Notes: generated by a model not told the origin, from the sequence alone. Shown: positions 31,201 to 41,989, numbered from the stretch's first letter. The stretch is 64,000 nucleotides of DNA from Paragorgia papillata (GCA_035771165.1 JAWNZC010000001.1:6017501-6081500), one strand, 5' to 3'. Made by a program: numbers and translations.

Positions 31201-33744
31201 AAGTACACATCAATAAATGTATTTACAGGTAATGTAACAAATACAAACTACGTATATTTTCAAGTAGAAAGCTTCCTATCACCACATGCTACAATGTAAA
31301 TGTATGTGTGTGTTTTTACCTTTAGTTAAGAAATGACATTCTTACAGTACAACTTATAAACTTATATTACTTTAATACATGTATGGTATCATACTTACAT
31401 GTACGAAAACACCTAGTATTAATATTACATGACCACAGCATACTGTTTTTTACCTTTATATAATCAGCATGACCAGGGCAGTCAACATGTCCATAATGTC
31501 TACTTTCAGTTTCATACTCAACATGAGCTGTATTTATTGTAATGCCTCGTGCTTTCTCTTCAGGTGCATTATCAATATCTGTGTAAGATTTATACTTTGC
31601 TTGGCCAGCACCTGATAGAACTACAGAAATATACAAAGGTATGAGTCAGACTACTTGTTTTTGTTTGCTCATTCATTCATTCATTCATTCATTGGTTAAT
31701 TGATTCCACTCATTTATTTATTTATTTATTTATCAAAAACATTTCTTAATCACATTTCAAATCAGGTCTTAAAATTTACAGTCTATAAAAAGGCTTTGTT
31801 AAATGACTATATAACTGTGATGATCCTCATACTTGGAAATATGTTTGCATCAAAATAATGCAGAAAGACTAGGCCTCTTGATATTTCTCCAAACTGCTAT
31901 TCAGTAACCAGCACATTTTGGGTGGCTTAATAGGGAAAGAATGATAATCTACCACTAGTAATCAACTGAATGATTATAGAATTTGACAGCAAGATCAAGC
32001 CTAGTACTGTACATGACAAATAACAATAGTGTAATGTAAATACTGTATAAACCTTTTGTTATTGCAGCTGTTAGAGTAGTTTTTCCATGATCGACATGAC
32101 CAATCGTACCAATATTCACATGAGGTTTATCTCGACTAAATGTTTCTTTTTTGGCTGGTTCAGCAAAACCTCGAGCTATAAAATAACTCTAAAACTAAGC
32201 ATATTGTATACATGGATGTAGCCAGGATTTTGAAAGGGGGTCTGGGAGCATGCTCCCCTGGGAAATTTTGAAATCGAGAGTCGCTGAAATGCCATTTCCT
32301 GGCTTTTGGAGGAAGATTTTACAGACTCTAATGGTTAAAAAACGTCATATAAAATACTCAAAACATGCAAACGTCACATAGTTATACTCAAAACGCATAC
32401 ACTCAGTAGATTGAATTCACTGTTTACAGTTTATTTCCTGACATAATTCATATTGCATCAGTTTCGTAGTTACATGTCTGTTGTTTTATATCAAAAGAGG
32501 GGGAGCTGTGGCTCCACCCTGCATGGATACGTCCCTGATTGTATATACACTTCATAATCAGTGTAACATATATACAGAACATTGGTAAGTAAAGGGAGAG
32601 AATCTTCTAGGGGGTCCAGGGACATGCCATAATTTTGAAAGTGTACTGTACATACAATTACATTTCTATATAAGTATACTTACCAACCTGATATTATTCT
32701 GTAGATATTTGCATTCTGGAAATAAGTAATAAATTAGTAAATATATTTACAATTTATAACAAATAGTAAGTACAGTATAAGCTTTGTGGTAATGAGAAGT
32801 ACTGAGGAATCCTTTATACGTCATATAGCCAGTTGCCAAATTCAATAACCTATTGCTGCCTAGGATGTGTGGGGTTCTCTTTGACAAATAAAATCATCTG
32901 GTATCAAATAGAGTAAACCGTTTTTGACCAGTTCAGGCAGGAAATTTGTCAGTTACTGTAATCTATATTTAAAATCTGACATTGACCAATTATGAAACAA
33001 TGTCACTAATGCACATAATTTTGCAAAGGAATTGGCAGGCTCTTGGCAAGCTCCCCACAAAGTAAGCAATGGCAAACAGACTTGCCAGCTAGCCAACAAC
33101 AGCAGAATAACAGTGTTAAACATCCAGAAACTGTATCTAATACTTTGTTGATTTTAAACAGTATGTTTACTTTGAGTGGAGCTTGTCAGTTTTTTGAAAA
33201 ATGATGAATGCGCAACACCCTGAAACTCATCTATAAATCAATCAATAATGACTAATATTGATTGCTAAATCAATTAGCAATCAATCTATGTATTTCAGCA
33301 ATATGCCAGCTCGTGTATGCTTTTACTTGGAAAAAATAGTCAACATCCATTGAAAATTCAATCAATAACCAATTAACTAATGCATATCAATTGCTATCGA
33401 TTGGATTTCCCATGACTGATTTCTAACAATTATATAATTTACAATTATTTGTTATATATTTATTATAAGCTATACAAAAAATATCCAGAATCATAACTCT
33501 AACCTTTAACGTTTGAATATTCGAAAAAACACTCTTTGAAAAAGTTGTCCCAGCTAAAAAGAGTATTTAAAACGAGATCTGTGATACCAGTGTATTAAAA
33601 TGGTACAGCAGCACTAGACATCACAGTGACAGACCACAGCATTTAATATAAGTTTTAGAAAATATATAATATTTATTTATTCAATACCCTAACATTTCCT
33701 TTACCTGAATAATTCGTTAAAAGACGAGAAAATCCACGCCACAT
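28222..33744 (-). CDS. TUFM: mitochondrial elongation factor Tu
   Basis: Eight coding exons on the minus strand: 33705-33744, 32053-32175, 31454-31620, 31078-31182, 30414-30485, 29568-29895, 28897-29047 (boundary 28896 gives perfect phase), 28222-28482. They total 1,248 nt, 415 residues, ATG at 33744. The GTPase brings aminoacyl-tRNA to the mitoribosome. Motifs: GHVDHGKT (P loop, exon 2), ARGITI with the switch Thr and DCPGHADY (exon 3), NKAD (exon 5), GSALCALE (exon 6). Domains 2 and 3 follow ([24 protein letters not shown]) with the usual end [16 protein letters not shown]. The short arginine-containing N-terminus ([16 protein letters not shown]) fits a mitochondrial presequence. Length agrees with the family. 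Introns hold a 17-bp tandem repeat and ACAA/ACAG microsatellites. The start faces PISD across about 700 bp. Confidence 0.96.
28580..28815. repeat. GTT/GAT trinucleotide-rich tract
   Basis: Degenerate TTGTTGATGTTG repeats in the last TUFM intron. Confidence 0.9.
29369..29511. repeat. ACAG/ACAA microsatellite
   Basis: In the TUFM intron 29048-29567. It prolongs the open frame of exon 6 past its real donor at 29567 (GTAACA on the minus strand). Confidence 0.95.
30097..30241. mobile_element. GAAACGTC-type foldback element in TUFM intron
   Basis: GGTGGTAAACTGCTGAGAAT..ATACTAACGTTTCAAGCGGA inverted against TCCACTCGAAACGTCAGTAT..ATTCTCGGCAGTTTACCACC, around CTCTGATGAAGG. Close relative at 54187-54335. 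Confidence 0.8.
30590..31070. repeat. 17-bp tandem repeat in TUFM intron
   Basis: About twenty units of CTGTATTGTACTGTCCA with small variants (GCACTGTCCA, ACTATGCA), in the intron between TUFM exons 4 and 5. Because 17 is not a multiple of three, the same translation appears in all three frames; every ORF here is an artefact. Confidence 0.95.
31667..31735. repeat. ATTC/ATTT microsatellites
   Basis: Short ATTC and ATTT runs in a TUFM intron. Confidence 0.85.
32216..32350. repeat. interspersed repeat, GTAGCCAGGATTTTGAAAGG type
   Basis: GTAGCCAGGATTTTGAAAGG, then CATGCTCCCC, AATTTTGAAATCGAGAGTC and GAAATGCCATTTCCTG. It recurs at 59298-59460 (+) and 63110-63190 (-). Probably the end of a retroposon family; no coding part here. 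Confidence 0.7.
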
Positions 33745-34441
33745 TATTTAAAATTGAAAAAACTACAAAGTCAAACAGTGATCATGCAGAAATATTGAAA
33801 GTCAATCCACGTGCCAGGTCGCTCAGACAGATGGACTTTATGTAACCGGGGGGGCGAACTACAGCATCAGTGGAGCACGCAAGTTATGAGTTTGGCAATT
33901 TGGGACACGTTTAAGCTTGAAAAAATGAAATACCAAACTTTTTCAAGTATTATAATCTGAAGAAGAGGTAAGAATGTAACCATTGGTTTTATTTTTTGCA
34001 TGCCAAGACTCTTAAAATACTTGTTATTTTCAAAATTTTGACCGTGAAACCCAGAAATGGTTTACGAAAAGTGTGCACGGTGATTTATAAACGGTTTCGT
34101 CGCTCGCCGCGAGTTGAATTTTTATTTTACACTCATGCGCTTTAGCTGCTTGTTTCATGCTTATGTATATACATTTTTGTCTTTACTCTTTATTTTACAA
34201 AATATGGCATACAATACATTACAATACATAAACAGGAAAGGCAAAAAGGTTATTTTATAAGCTCGACCTAAACGGTTGTATTCACCCCCCTGTAACAAAG
34301 TAACCACGCTCTTTCTCGAAAAGCAATATGGCGCGGGCTGAGTTCGAAGATCACTGGATTGCGGTATAACGATTGATTTAACCACGATATATAGATTATT
34401 AAAGGTAATATCACCGCTGTGTAAGGAGAACTTGTAAAGCA
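33745..34441. promoter_or_regulatory. divergent TUFM / PISD intergenic promoter region
   Basis: About 700 bp between the TUFM start codon (minus) and the PISD start codon (plus). Both products are mitochondrial, so a bidirectional promoter is plausible. I see no TATA box at the usual spacing, and no transcription start can be fixed from sequence alone. Confidence 0.45.
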
Positions 34442-37239
34442 TTGTTTTTGGCAGAAATGTCGAGCTTGGTTCGCCTTCAGATGTTTTCGCAACCGTTCAA
34501 AACACTTGCTTTTAGCTCGCTCTGTTCGCGTCAAAGTCCACGTCTCTTTCGTCTGTCTGAGCGACAACGACCGTCCTTGTATTCAACAGCAAATGGGCAC
34601 AACACCAAGAATTCTTCCTCGAGAATAAAGTGGTTCTGGATGCCTGCTGGTGTTGGGTTTGCCCTAATTTCTGTGCTGCAACTTCGGCACATACGTGAAA
34701 GAGAAAAGCGAAAAAATGCCCGCTTAGATAACGAAGCTATCGAGAAATGTATCCCCTCTTGGCAAGTTACCTTGTTCAAGGTAGTTCCTACACGAGTACT
34801 GTCTAGGATTTGGGGTAAGGTGAATGAAATCGAGCTGCCAGTTTTTATACGAGGTAATGTGATTCGTTTGTGGTCGTGGGCTTTCGACTGCTGTTTGGAG
34901 GAAGCAGATGAAGAGGATGTTTACAAGTATCCAAATCTTGGAGCGTTTTTTACTAGGAAATTAAAGCCTGGTGTGAGGGTCATTGATCAGGAAAATGAAC
35001 TGGTATGGAATTTATTGGTTCTTAACTGTTGCCATCATATACTATAAATGTGGTGGTGTCTCTGGCCTGGTGTGTGTGTGGGGAGAGGGGGGGGGGGGAG
35101 GGGTATCTGATGACATAATTGTTCCCAGGCCCTTTATTTGTGAGCTGCATCAAGTGCAATCTCTTACCTAGCCTGGTACCCTGGCCCAATCAAAGAATAT
35201 GGGCCAGGTAACCACTACAAATTTCTGCTTTCCTATTGGTTAAAATTTCACGTGTTTTTATTGGCTACAAGTGAAACTGCAATCGTCATAAGTGGATTTA
35301 GCCCTGATGACGCGAGAATGAGATTAGTGGTTACCTGGCCCATATTTCTTTTGAAATTTGGCCAGGGTACCAGGCTATCTCTTACCCAGAGCCTGTCTGT
35401 GATCCTTGTGGTCAGTACCAAGGAACGGAGGCTCTGGGCAATTCCAATGAAACTTGTTATCTGATTGGTTAGTTTAAAAACAGTAAAATTTCAAATAATG
35501 TGCACGTTGCTAACTTGTTTAATCGATTTCTTGACGTTCTGTAACACATAATTATACACAACAGACCCAAAATACAATTGAACACATGAAATAATTCAAA
35601 ACAGTAAAAATCCTGACTATTTACAAGTTAAAACTATTATTATTCTCACTTCATTGCCAAACAAACATCCATCGTCTGACTCGTCTCGTAATTCTTCACA
35701 GTTTCGTCTCAGAACTTTAAAATTATATTATATTAGAGAATACAAAGTCGATGAAGTTTAGTCAAAATTCCTTTGCAAGTGCTGATGTGCACATATAAAA
35801 CACTCTCATCAAATTGTCCAGTTGATGATTTAGAGAAAAGCTAAGAAAGACCATTTGTATCGCAATGCTTTGTCAAGAGCTTTGTAAAACATACTGGGCC
35901 ATTCTTTATTGGTAAACAAATATTTTCCCTGTTCTTCGAACAAGCTAAAGATCATCAATGACAGTAACAAATTATAGGGAACTGGGAACCAGAGGACTGG
36001 GAACAAAAACCCAATTTTGGGGGTTTTTCATTGGAGTTCCCCAGAACCTCTGTTCCTTGGTACTGACCAAAAGGATTGCAGGCTTCAAAGAATTTCAAAA
36101 TCGGTCTCAATCTCGTTCCCAGAGCCCACGTTCCCCACCCGGGAAACAAGAGACTCTGGGATAACCCGTTTCAAATCACAGGATTCTTGTTATTCCGGTT
36201 GAGGTACCCATGCGTAAATATCTGAGCGGAATCTGGATAGTGTGTTCTCCTTGTTTGACTTTTCCCCAAACAAGTCAATTGGGTTGCTGGCGAAGCTCGA
36301 ATTACAGCATCTACACACATACGGCGAAGATATCGATTTAATTCTACTTCCGGTCACTTCAGACCAACTCATGCTCACTACTCAGCCAATAATGTAACAA
36401 TTTGAAATGGATTATCCCAGAGTCTCTCGTTTCCTGGGTGCGGAACGTGGGCTCTGGGAACGGGATTGAATCGGTCTCGGAATAGAAATGGGGGATGTAC
36501 AGGGAGGGTGCTTCCAAATTAGTTGCACCCTCCCCCCCCCTCCCCCCATACACACTTGCACTGCTTCTGTGACCTTTTTTGAGGATATAGTTAAATTATG
36601 TTTCAGGTCTGCCCTGTTGATGGACGTGTGCTTCATTTTGGTAGTCTTGTTAATGGCAGACTCGAACAAGTCAAAGGCATTCCATATTCCCTTGAGGCAC
36701 TCATGGGTCCCAAATCAATATTTTCCCACCCTAATGATAAAGCGAACAAAACACAGCTTTTTCACTGCGTATTATACCTGGGGCCTGGTGACTGCCACCA
36801 TTTTCATTCACCAACAGAATGGAATATCGAAGCCAGAAGACACTTCCCAGGAGAACTCTATTCCGTCTCTCCTTGGGTCATGAAGGGTTTTAAGGACGTC
36901 CTTTGTACCAATGAACGCATCGCTTTATTTGGAAACTGGAAATACGGATCTTTTACAATGACAGCTGTGGGAGCTTATAATGTTGGATCCATTATCATTG
37001 ATTTCGATAAAGAACTTCAAACCAACAAGAAGAAAGCGAAGAGGAGAAATTTTGAGGAGAAAATGTTTGTTGAAAAAGGTGCTTCTATTTCTCGTGGTGA
37101 TCATATTGGTTGCTTCGCAATGGGGTCTGCTATTGTGTTAATTTTTGAAGCTCCGGACGAGTTTAAATTTTGTATTCATACAGGTCAAAAAGTAGTATTG
37201 GGCCAGCCTTTAGGAACTCTAAGACAAAATAATTATTAG
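34442..37239 (+). CDS. PISD: phosphatidylserine decarboxylase proenzyme, mitochondrial
   Basis: Two exons, 34442-35002 and 36607-37239, phase 0, donor GTATGG, acceptor TTTCAG; 397 residues from ATG 34442 (a second ATG at 34457 is also possible). It makes phosphatidylethanolamine from phosphatidylserine at the inner mitochondrial membrane. The N-terminus is basic and Ser-rich (presequence-like), then a membrane segment WFWMPAGVGFALISVLQL. Family motifs: FFTRKLKPGVR, VCPVDGRVLHFG with the catalytic Asp, CHHFHSP with the catalytic His, and FAMGSAIVLIFEAP near the end. Self-cleavage occurs before the Ser of the LGST motif, giving the pyruvoyl alpha chain; here the motif reads MGSA, keeping Gly-Ser. 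Length matches animal PISD. An ATTAAA poly(A)-like signal lies at 37269-37274. The intron holds three foldback elements. Confidence 0.95.
35169..35377. mobile_element. TA-flanked MITE, GCCTGGTACC family (full copy)
   Basis: GCCTGGTACCCTGGCCCAAT and its inverse end GGCCAGGGTACCAGGC lie between TA dinucleotides. An inner inverted pair CAGGTAACCACTA / TAGTGGTTACCTG is also present. TA duplication points to Tc1/mariner-type mobilisation. Located in the PISD intron. Confidence 0.87.
35385..36070. mobile_element. foldback element in PISD intron, GGTCAGTACCAAGGAAC arms
   Basis: GGTCAGTACCAAGGAACGGA..AATTCCAATGAAA at 35409-35453 is inverted against TTTCATTGGAGTTCCCC..GTTCCTTGGTACTGACC at 36026-36068. 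The interior is AT-rich without an ORF. Confidence 0.7.
36105..36475. mobile_element. foldback element in PISD intron, GTTCCCAGAGCCCACGTTCC arms
   Basis: About 74-bp arms at 36105-36178 and 36400-36475 are inverted copies (outer GTTCCCAGAGCC / GGCTCTGGGAAC, inner TCTGGGATAACCCGTTTCAA / TTGAAATGGATTATCCCAGA). It ends 130 bp before the PISD exon 2 acceptor. Confidence 0.82.
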
Positions 37240-37431
37240 GTTTATTCTGCACTGTTTTGCTGTCTGAAAATTAAAGGTGAAATGCAAGATCAAGACAAGT
37301 TTGCTTTGCTTTAAAGTATATAATGATGCAACTTGCAAGTACGTTAGCTGCACCATGCAGCAATAGCAGGCATGCAGGTTCGTAGGCAGTCATTGCGGTG
37401 CCTTAACGCCAGTTTAGCAGCGCTTGATGTT

Positions 37432-37745
37432 CGGTTCGTTTGTTCGTTCATTCGTTTGTTTGTTTGTTTGTTTGTTTGTTTGTTTGTTTGTTTGTTTGTT
37501 TGTTTGTTTGTTTGTTTGTTTGTTTGTTTGTTTGTGTGTTTGTTTGTTTGTTTGTTTGTTCATTCGTTCGCTCCGTTTCGGTTCGGTTCCGTTCGTTTCC
37601 GTTCGTTCGGTTCGGTTTGTTGGTTTGTTTGTTTGTTTGTTTGTTTGTTTGTTTGTTCGCCCGTTCGTTCGTTCGTTAGTTTGTTTGTTTGTTTGTTTGT
37701 TTGTTTGTTTGTTTGTTTGTTTGTTTATTCGTTCGTCGTTCGTTC
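37432..37745. repeat. TTTG/TTCG microsatellite
   Basis: TTTG arrays separated by GTTCGGTTCGG-type segments, downstream of PISD. ORFs here are artefacts. Confidence 0.96.
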
Positions 37746-38037
37746 AGAACCAATAGCAAACGACATTTTTGACATCAAACGCGGCGCCACTCTTTAGCAC
37801 TGTGTCTGGTTTTCATTCTTCCCATTCTCATTCTCATTCCCAATCTCAATGCGAGTCAAGAGTTATCAGCGCTTTATATTCTGCTTTGAGTTCATTAGTT
37901 TGTTCGTTCGTGCGGAATCAATAGCAACTGGAGTATTTGACGCAAAAGAGGGCACCTCTCTTTGGCACTGTGTCTGCTTCCACACAACCTCGTTCTCAGG
38001 GCATTCGCGAGAAGATGAGGCGAAGCGAGAGAAGGCC

Positions 38038-38241
38038 TAGCCTGATACCCTGGCAAAATTTCAAAAGAAATATGGACCAGGTAACCACTAATTTCGTTCT
38101 CGCGTCATCATGGCTAAAAACCCTGATGACGATTGCAATTTCACCCATAGCCAATAAAAACGCGTGAAAATTTTAACCAATAAAGTCTTTAGTGGTTACC
38201 TGGCCCGTATTCTTTGATTGGGCCAGGGTACGGACCAGGTT
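38038..38241. mobile_element. TA-flanked MITE, GCCTGGTACC family (diverged copy)
   Basis: TAGCCTGATACCCTGGC..CAGGTAACCACTA at the left and TAGTGGTTACCTGGCCC..GGGTACGGACCAGGTTA at the right; same interior as the copy at 35169. Confidence 0.82.
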
Positions 38242-38562
38242 AGAGAACGCCCAGGCAAACGCCTGGATTTTGGCGGGAGCACGTTTTAAAATATTTTGGA
38301 TACATTTGGAAGATTTTCCGATGAGCTCCGTACGCTTGAAGGACCAAAGACTCGGGAAGAGTAACATATGTTGTCTGCTTTTCACAGTTCGCTTGCACGG
38401 GTTCAATATTTTGAACTGACGGGAAAATTTACCAAATATATTGGAATATTTTGTCACGTGATCTCCAGCCTTCGCCACGTTTACTCGCTTCGCCGCATCT
38501 TTCCGGCCATGGACGGACGTGCCGTTCGCTAAGGGCCTGTTTACAAGGAGGTAGGGTTACCC

Positions 38563-38767
38563 TAGCTTGGTACCCCGGCCCAATCAAAGAATATGGGCCA
38601 GGTAACCACTAATCTCATTCTCGCGTAATCAGGGCTAAATCGACTTATGACGACTGCAGTTTTACTCATAGCCAATAAAAACGCGTGAAAATTTAACCAA
38701 TAGGAAAGCAGAAGTCTTTAGTGGTTACCTGGCCCATATTCTTTGATTGGGCCAAGGTACCAGGCTA
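38563..38767. mobile_element. TA-flanked MITE, GCCTGGTACC family, nested copy
   Basis: TAGCTTGGTACCCCGGCCCA..CAGGTAACCACTA and TAGTGGTTACCTGGCCC..GGTACCAGGCTA, inserted about 30 bp inside the composite element. Confidence 0.87.
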
Positions 38768-39029
38768 GGGTTACCCTAGCACTCGCGGGTCAAAATTAGC
38801 CCGGGTCATTTACAAGCAAAATTTCACAGGTCGGGTCACCCTGCTGCCCGAGTCAACTTTGTTAGACGTGTTTACCAAGCACTCATAACAAGAAGCCTGG
38901 TACTAGTAAAAAGTTGTCCCAGGTAAGCCTCGAGTTATCCCTACCAAACGCGTTTACAAGGACGAAACATAACCCGGCTACTAGCGTAACCCTAGGTAAC
39001 ACTAGGGAGCACGGATGGCGTGTGCTGTT

Positions 39030-39315
39030 AGGGCGCTGCCTCTCACCAATAGTTAAGCCCGGTTAGACGGGGTTAATACTTGGATGGGTGACCGTCTGGG
39101 AACAACCCCGTTTTCGAGCTTGGGACTCATGTGAGTAGAGTTTAGTTGGTCTCTCCTGTGCTCCGAGGGTTTTTCACCGGGTTCTCCGGTTTTCCTCCCT
39201 CCGTAAAATCAACATCTAGTGTTTAGCTGGGATCCGTGGTCTGAACTGTGTCGTATGGCGGCTGCTTAAAGCGCCTTTGATATGCCTCAACACGGCCACA
39301 TTGAAAAATCCTTAG
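39030..39315 (+). mobile_element. 5S-rRNA-derived SINE, copy B
   Basis: GTTAAGCCCGGTTAGACGGG then GGTTAATACTTGGATGGGTG and ACCGTCTGGGAAC follow the 3' two thirds of 5S rRNA. The shared body comes next (GAGTTTAGTTGGTCTCTCCT, GGTTCTCCGGTTTTCCTCCC). It lies inside the TAA-flanked composite element. The 5' 5S part is diverged and terminal stem I is not intact, so this is a retroposon rather than a functional rRNA gene. Confidence 0.82.
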
Positions 39316-39610
39316 GAGTAATTTGATTGTAAAGATACACGTTTGATGTATTCTAATTAAAGACCTTTATAAGCTTGCTGTGGACAAGCCGCAAGAAGTC
39401 TGCAGTTGACAGCTTGCAACAAGGTTGATAAAACAAACGTTTACCTTTATGTAGTGTGATAGGGTTACCCTATAGCACCCGGATTACCCTAGCGTCATTC
39501 TAAACACGACAAAAAAGAGCTAGGGTAACCCTACCCCTTGTAAACAGGCCCTAAAGTCAGTCAGCCTTACGTTCCCCGACAAAACAGTATACGATGAGAC
39601 AAATTGATCT

Positions 39611-40267
39611 TTTAAGGTGGCTGCATACAGTTTCTAGAAAAATGGAAAATACAAGTTTGAGAGTCCAAAACACGTGCATAAACAATTTGGAAAAATAATA
39701 AAACTAAATGTTATGCATAGTTAAACATTCTGAGAATCAAAAAATGTTACCAAATAAATACCAACAGTTGTTGCTATGGCAACAATGACATTTCAATATG
39801 GCTGCCAATTAGCTTTCAAACTAATTTAATTTAAAAAAAACTTTGGTGACCCCCAATTTTTTTTTCATTAAAACTTTTCTTGAAGTATGAGTAATCAACA
39901 GGCCTATTTAAAAAAAATTCTGTAGAACCAATTTTTTTAAAAATTAACTAACATGATTTTTTTCGGGGAAAAAATTATTCCTTCTACAGAATTTTTTTTA
40001 AATCGGCCTATTGATTACTCATACTTCAAGAAAAGTTTTAATGAAAAAAAAAATGGGGGTCACCAAAGTTTTTTTCGAATTAAATTAGTTTGAAAGGTAA
40101 TTGGCAGCCATTTTGAAACGTCACTGTTGCCATAGCAACAACTGTTGCTATTTAGTTGGTATGCATAACATTTAGTTTTATTGTTTTTCCGAATTCTTTA
40201 TGCACGTGTTTTGGACTCTCAAACTTGTATTTTCCATTTTTCTAGAAACTGTATGGAGCCACGTTAA
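39611..40267. mobile_element. 650-bp foldback element with arms of about 300 bp, TTAA flanks
   Basis: Left AAGGTGGCTGCATACAGTTT..GAGAGTCCAAAACACGTGCA is inverted against TGCACGTGTTTTGGACTCTC..AAACTGTATGGAGCCACGTT. Pairing runs almost the whole length, leaving a central AT-rich loop of about 70 bp. TTAA touches both ends (39613 and 40264 regions), which would suit piggyBac-type insertion. Confidence 0.85.
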
Positions 40268-40439
40268 ATGCATATTTGTCGCGATCGACGAAATTAACCT
40301 AAGATACCAGTATCACGTACAAATTCAAACAGTAGAGATACCGGCATGCTATGTATTTCGCAGATTCTAAATAAACTTATTAATAAATAATTAATTCGTC
40401 TAAGACGTCTTAATTTAAGCTATACTTTCTTCATGCTCG

Positions 40440-41548
40440 TCATGCTTCTACGTTCCAATATCTCCGTCTATAAAAGGGACTATCTTTGCTATCTTTGTAA
40501 CATTTCTTTGAGATGCATTTCAGTTGCTCGCCATTGCAAACCCCACATGCACTTGGGTCTTTACAATCGTCGTATTCATTACAGTCCTTAACGAAAATAA
40601 GAAAAGGATAATTAGCGGCAAATTAATGCAAGCAGCAAATTTATGCAACTTGTGTCGCAGCATTGTTGTGTTGTAAGTTGCTGGCAATCAGTTGCTCCTA
40701 TCGCCCAGACCTGGTAGAGTGTAATCAATATTTTTCGCAGATCCCGATTCACCTTTACAACTGAACGTTGCCAGGGTTGCCAAGTACTTCGTGTACACCT
40801 AAACTTTGGGGTACAGTGAAAGCCTATCCCTCACCACAAACCCTAATCTCAACCCAGACCCCAACCCTAATCATCCCTCCCCGAGCCAAACATGGCGACA
40901 ATCGACGGCATGTAGGACTGAAGTACGTATAGTTCCAGTCCTTTACAAGTCTGATCAAGCCTGATATGGCCACTGACCACCAACACAACCCCCGACAACG
41001 GACCACCTCACTGGATCATTTGTTATATGATTTTCAGTTTGGTACAAAGTCATGTGGTACAAAGAAGTCCCCATGATAATCCTGAATTCTGGACATTTTG
41101 ACAATTCAGGATAATCCAGAATTCTAGGCACGCAAGAAAAAGTTGCGTTGAACACGTAAGGGGGCCTGGGTGTGAAGCTACTTTTTGCGCAGTTTTAAGG
41201 AACATTTGGGGTTCTACTTCGTGTATACCTTCGTGTATCATTTTGTCCAGTTTGTTTGTTTCGAATTAAGGATTATCTTGAATTCTAGGCCCGATTTGAC
41301 AATTCAGGATAATCCTAAATTCTAGATTGGAGGATATTTTGAGAATGGAGTTCACGGATCCATTTCCAGTCCATTTGGAGGGAGCATTAGCGGATATAAA
41401 AGCGTGGGGACCAAAATTGTATCCTTACTTTAGTTCGTCGTCGCAAGCGATGAAACGTTTTCCATGTTTTGTTTGGTCTTGCCTCCATCATTGATATTAA
41501 GGAAATGAGAAGTAATCCAATTATTACGCCACTGAATCCACGATGCAT
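40440..41548 (-). CDS. small secreted six-cysteine protein, two exons
   Basis: Exon 1 41429-41548 (ATG at 41548, 40 codons) and exon 2 40440-40586 (48 codons plus TGA) join in phase 0 through a GTAAGG donor and a TTTTCGTTAAG acceptor, giving an 88-residue precursor. Residues 1-23 (MHRGFSGVIIGLLL..MMEA) form a textbook signal peptide with likely cleavage after Ala. A basic stretch RLRRRTK follows, a possible convertase site. Exon 2 then encodes a compact domain with cysteine spacing C-x5-C-x5-C-x2-C-x6-C-x4-C and a basic RRRYW tail. It is thus secreted, probably with three disulfides. I do not recognise the family; growth-factor-like, antimicrobial, neuropeptide-like or venom-like roles are all open. 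An acceptor TTTATTTGACAG at 41559 implies a 5' untranslated exon upstream. Confidence 0.75.
40587..41428 (-). other. intron of the six-cysteine protein gene
   Basis: 842 bp, GT..AG on the minus strand. It contains two copies of a GACAATTCAGGATAATCC/GAATTCTAG segment (41098-41135, 41288-41325) and no other recognised feature. Confidence 0.6.
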
Positions 41549-41703
41549 TTTTAATTTTCTGTCAAATAAAGCATAAGGAGCGAGTTATAGATGCACGCAG
41601 ACTGCAGTAAGAAAGCATGATTTATTAACTTATCAACATTTGTACCTAGCGGTACAGGAGAAGTAACAATAGGACTCTAGGTCCCTTACAAGGTTATCCT
41701 CCT

Positions 41704-41857
41704 AAGGTCTAGGTGTTGGTTTTACGCGGAGGGAGGAAAACCGTAGTACCCGGCGAAAAACCCTCGAAGCACAGGAGAGACCAACTAAACTCTACTCACA
41801 TGAGTCCCAAGCTCAACAACGGGGTCATTCCCAAGCGGTCACCCATCCAAGTACTGA
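41704..41857 (-). mobile_element. 5S-rRNA-derived SINE, copy C (truncated)
   Basis: On the minus strand: CTCAGTACTTGGATGGGTGA, CCGCTTGGGAATGACCCC, then the common body CTCACATGAGT..GGTTTTCCTCCCTCCG. It lies just upstream of the six-cysteine gene start, in the same orientation. Confidence 0.8.
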
Positions 41858-41873
41858 GGTTATGTTTTCAGCT

Positions 41874-41958
41874 CTGTTTATCTGTTTGTTTGTGTGTTTG
41901 TGTGTTTGTTTGTTTGTTTGTTTGTTTGTTTGTTTGTTTGTTTGTTTGTTTGTTTGTT

Positions 41959-41989
<31 letters not shown>

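Larger units (their letters stand above)
38533..39551. mobile_element. composite PIF/Harbinger-like element (TAA flanks) carrying a MITE and a 5S-derived SINE
   Basis: Ends GGGCCTGTTTACAAGGAGGT / ACCCCTTGTAAACAGGCCC are inverted, and the TAGGGTTACCCTA motif recurs at both ends. The element lies between TAA at 38530-38532 and TAA at 39552-39554. Inside are a complete TA-flanked MITE (38563-38767) and the 5S-derived SINE (39030-39315). No transposase ORF, so it must be mobilised in trans. Several internal inverted GGGTTACCCTAG/CTAGGGTAACCC units are visible. Confidence 0.85.

Noticed and set aside
36412..36883. ORFs overlapping PISD exon 2 in other frames
   Set aside because: Shadows of the PISD coding exon and of the foldback element next to it.
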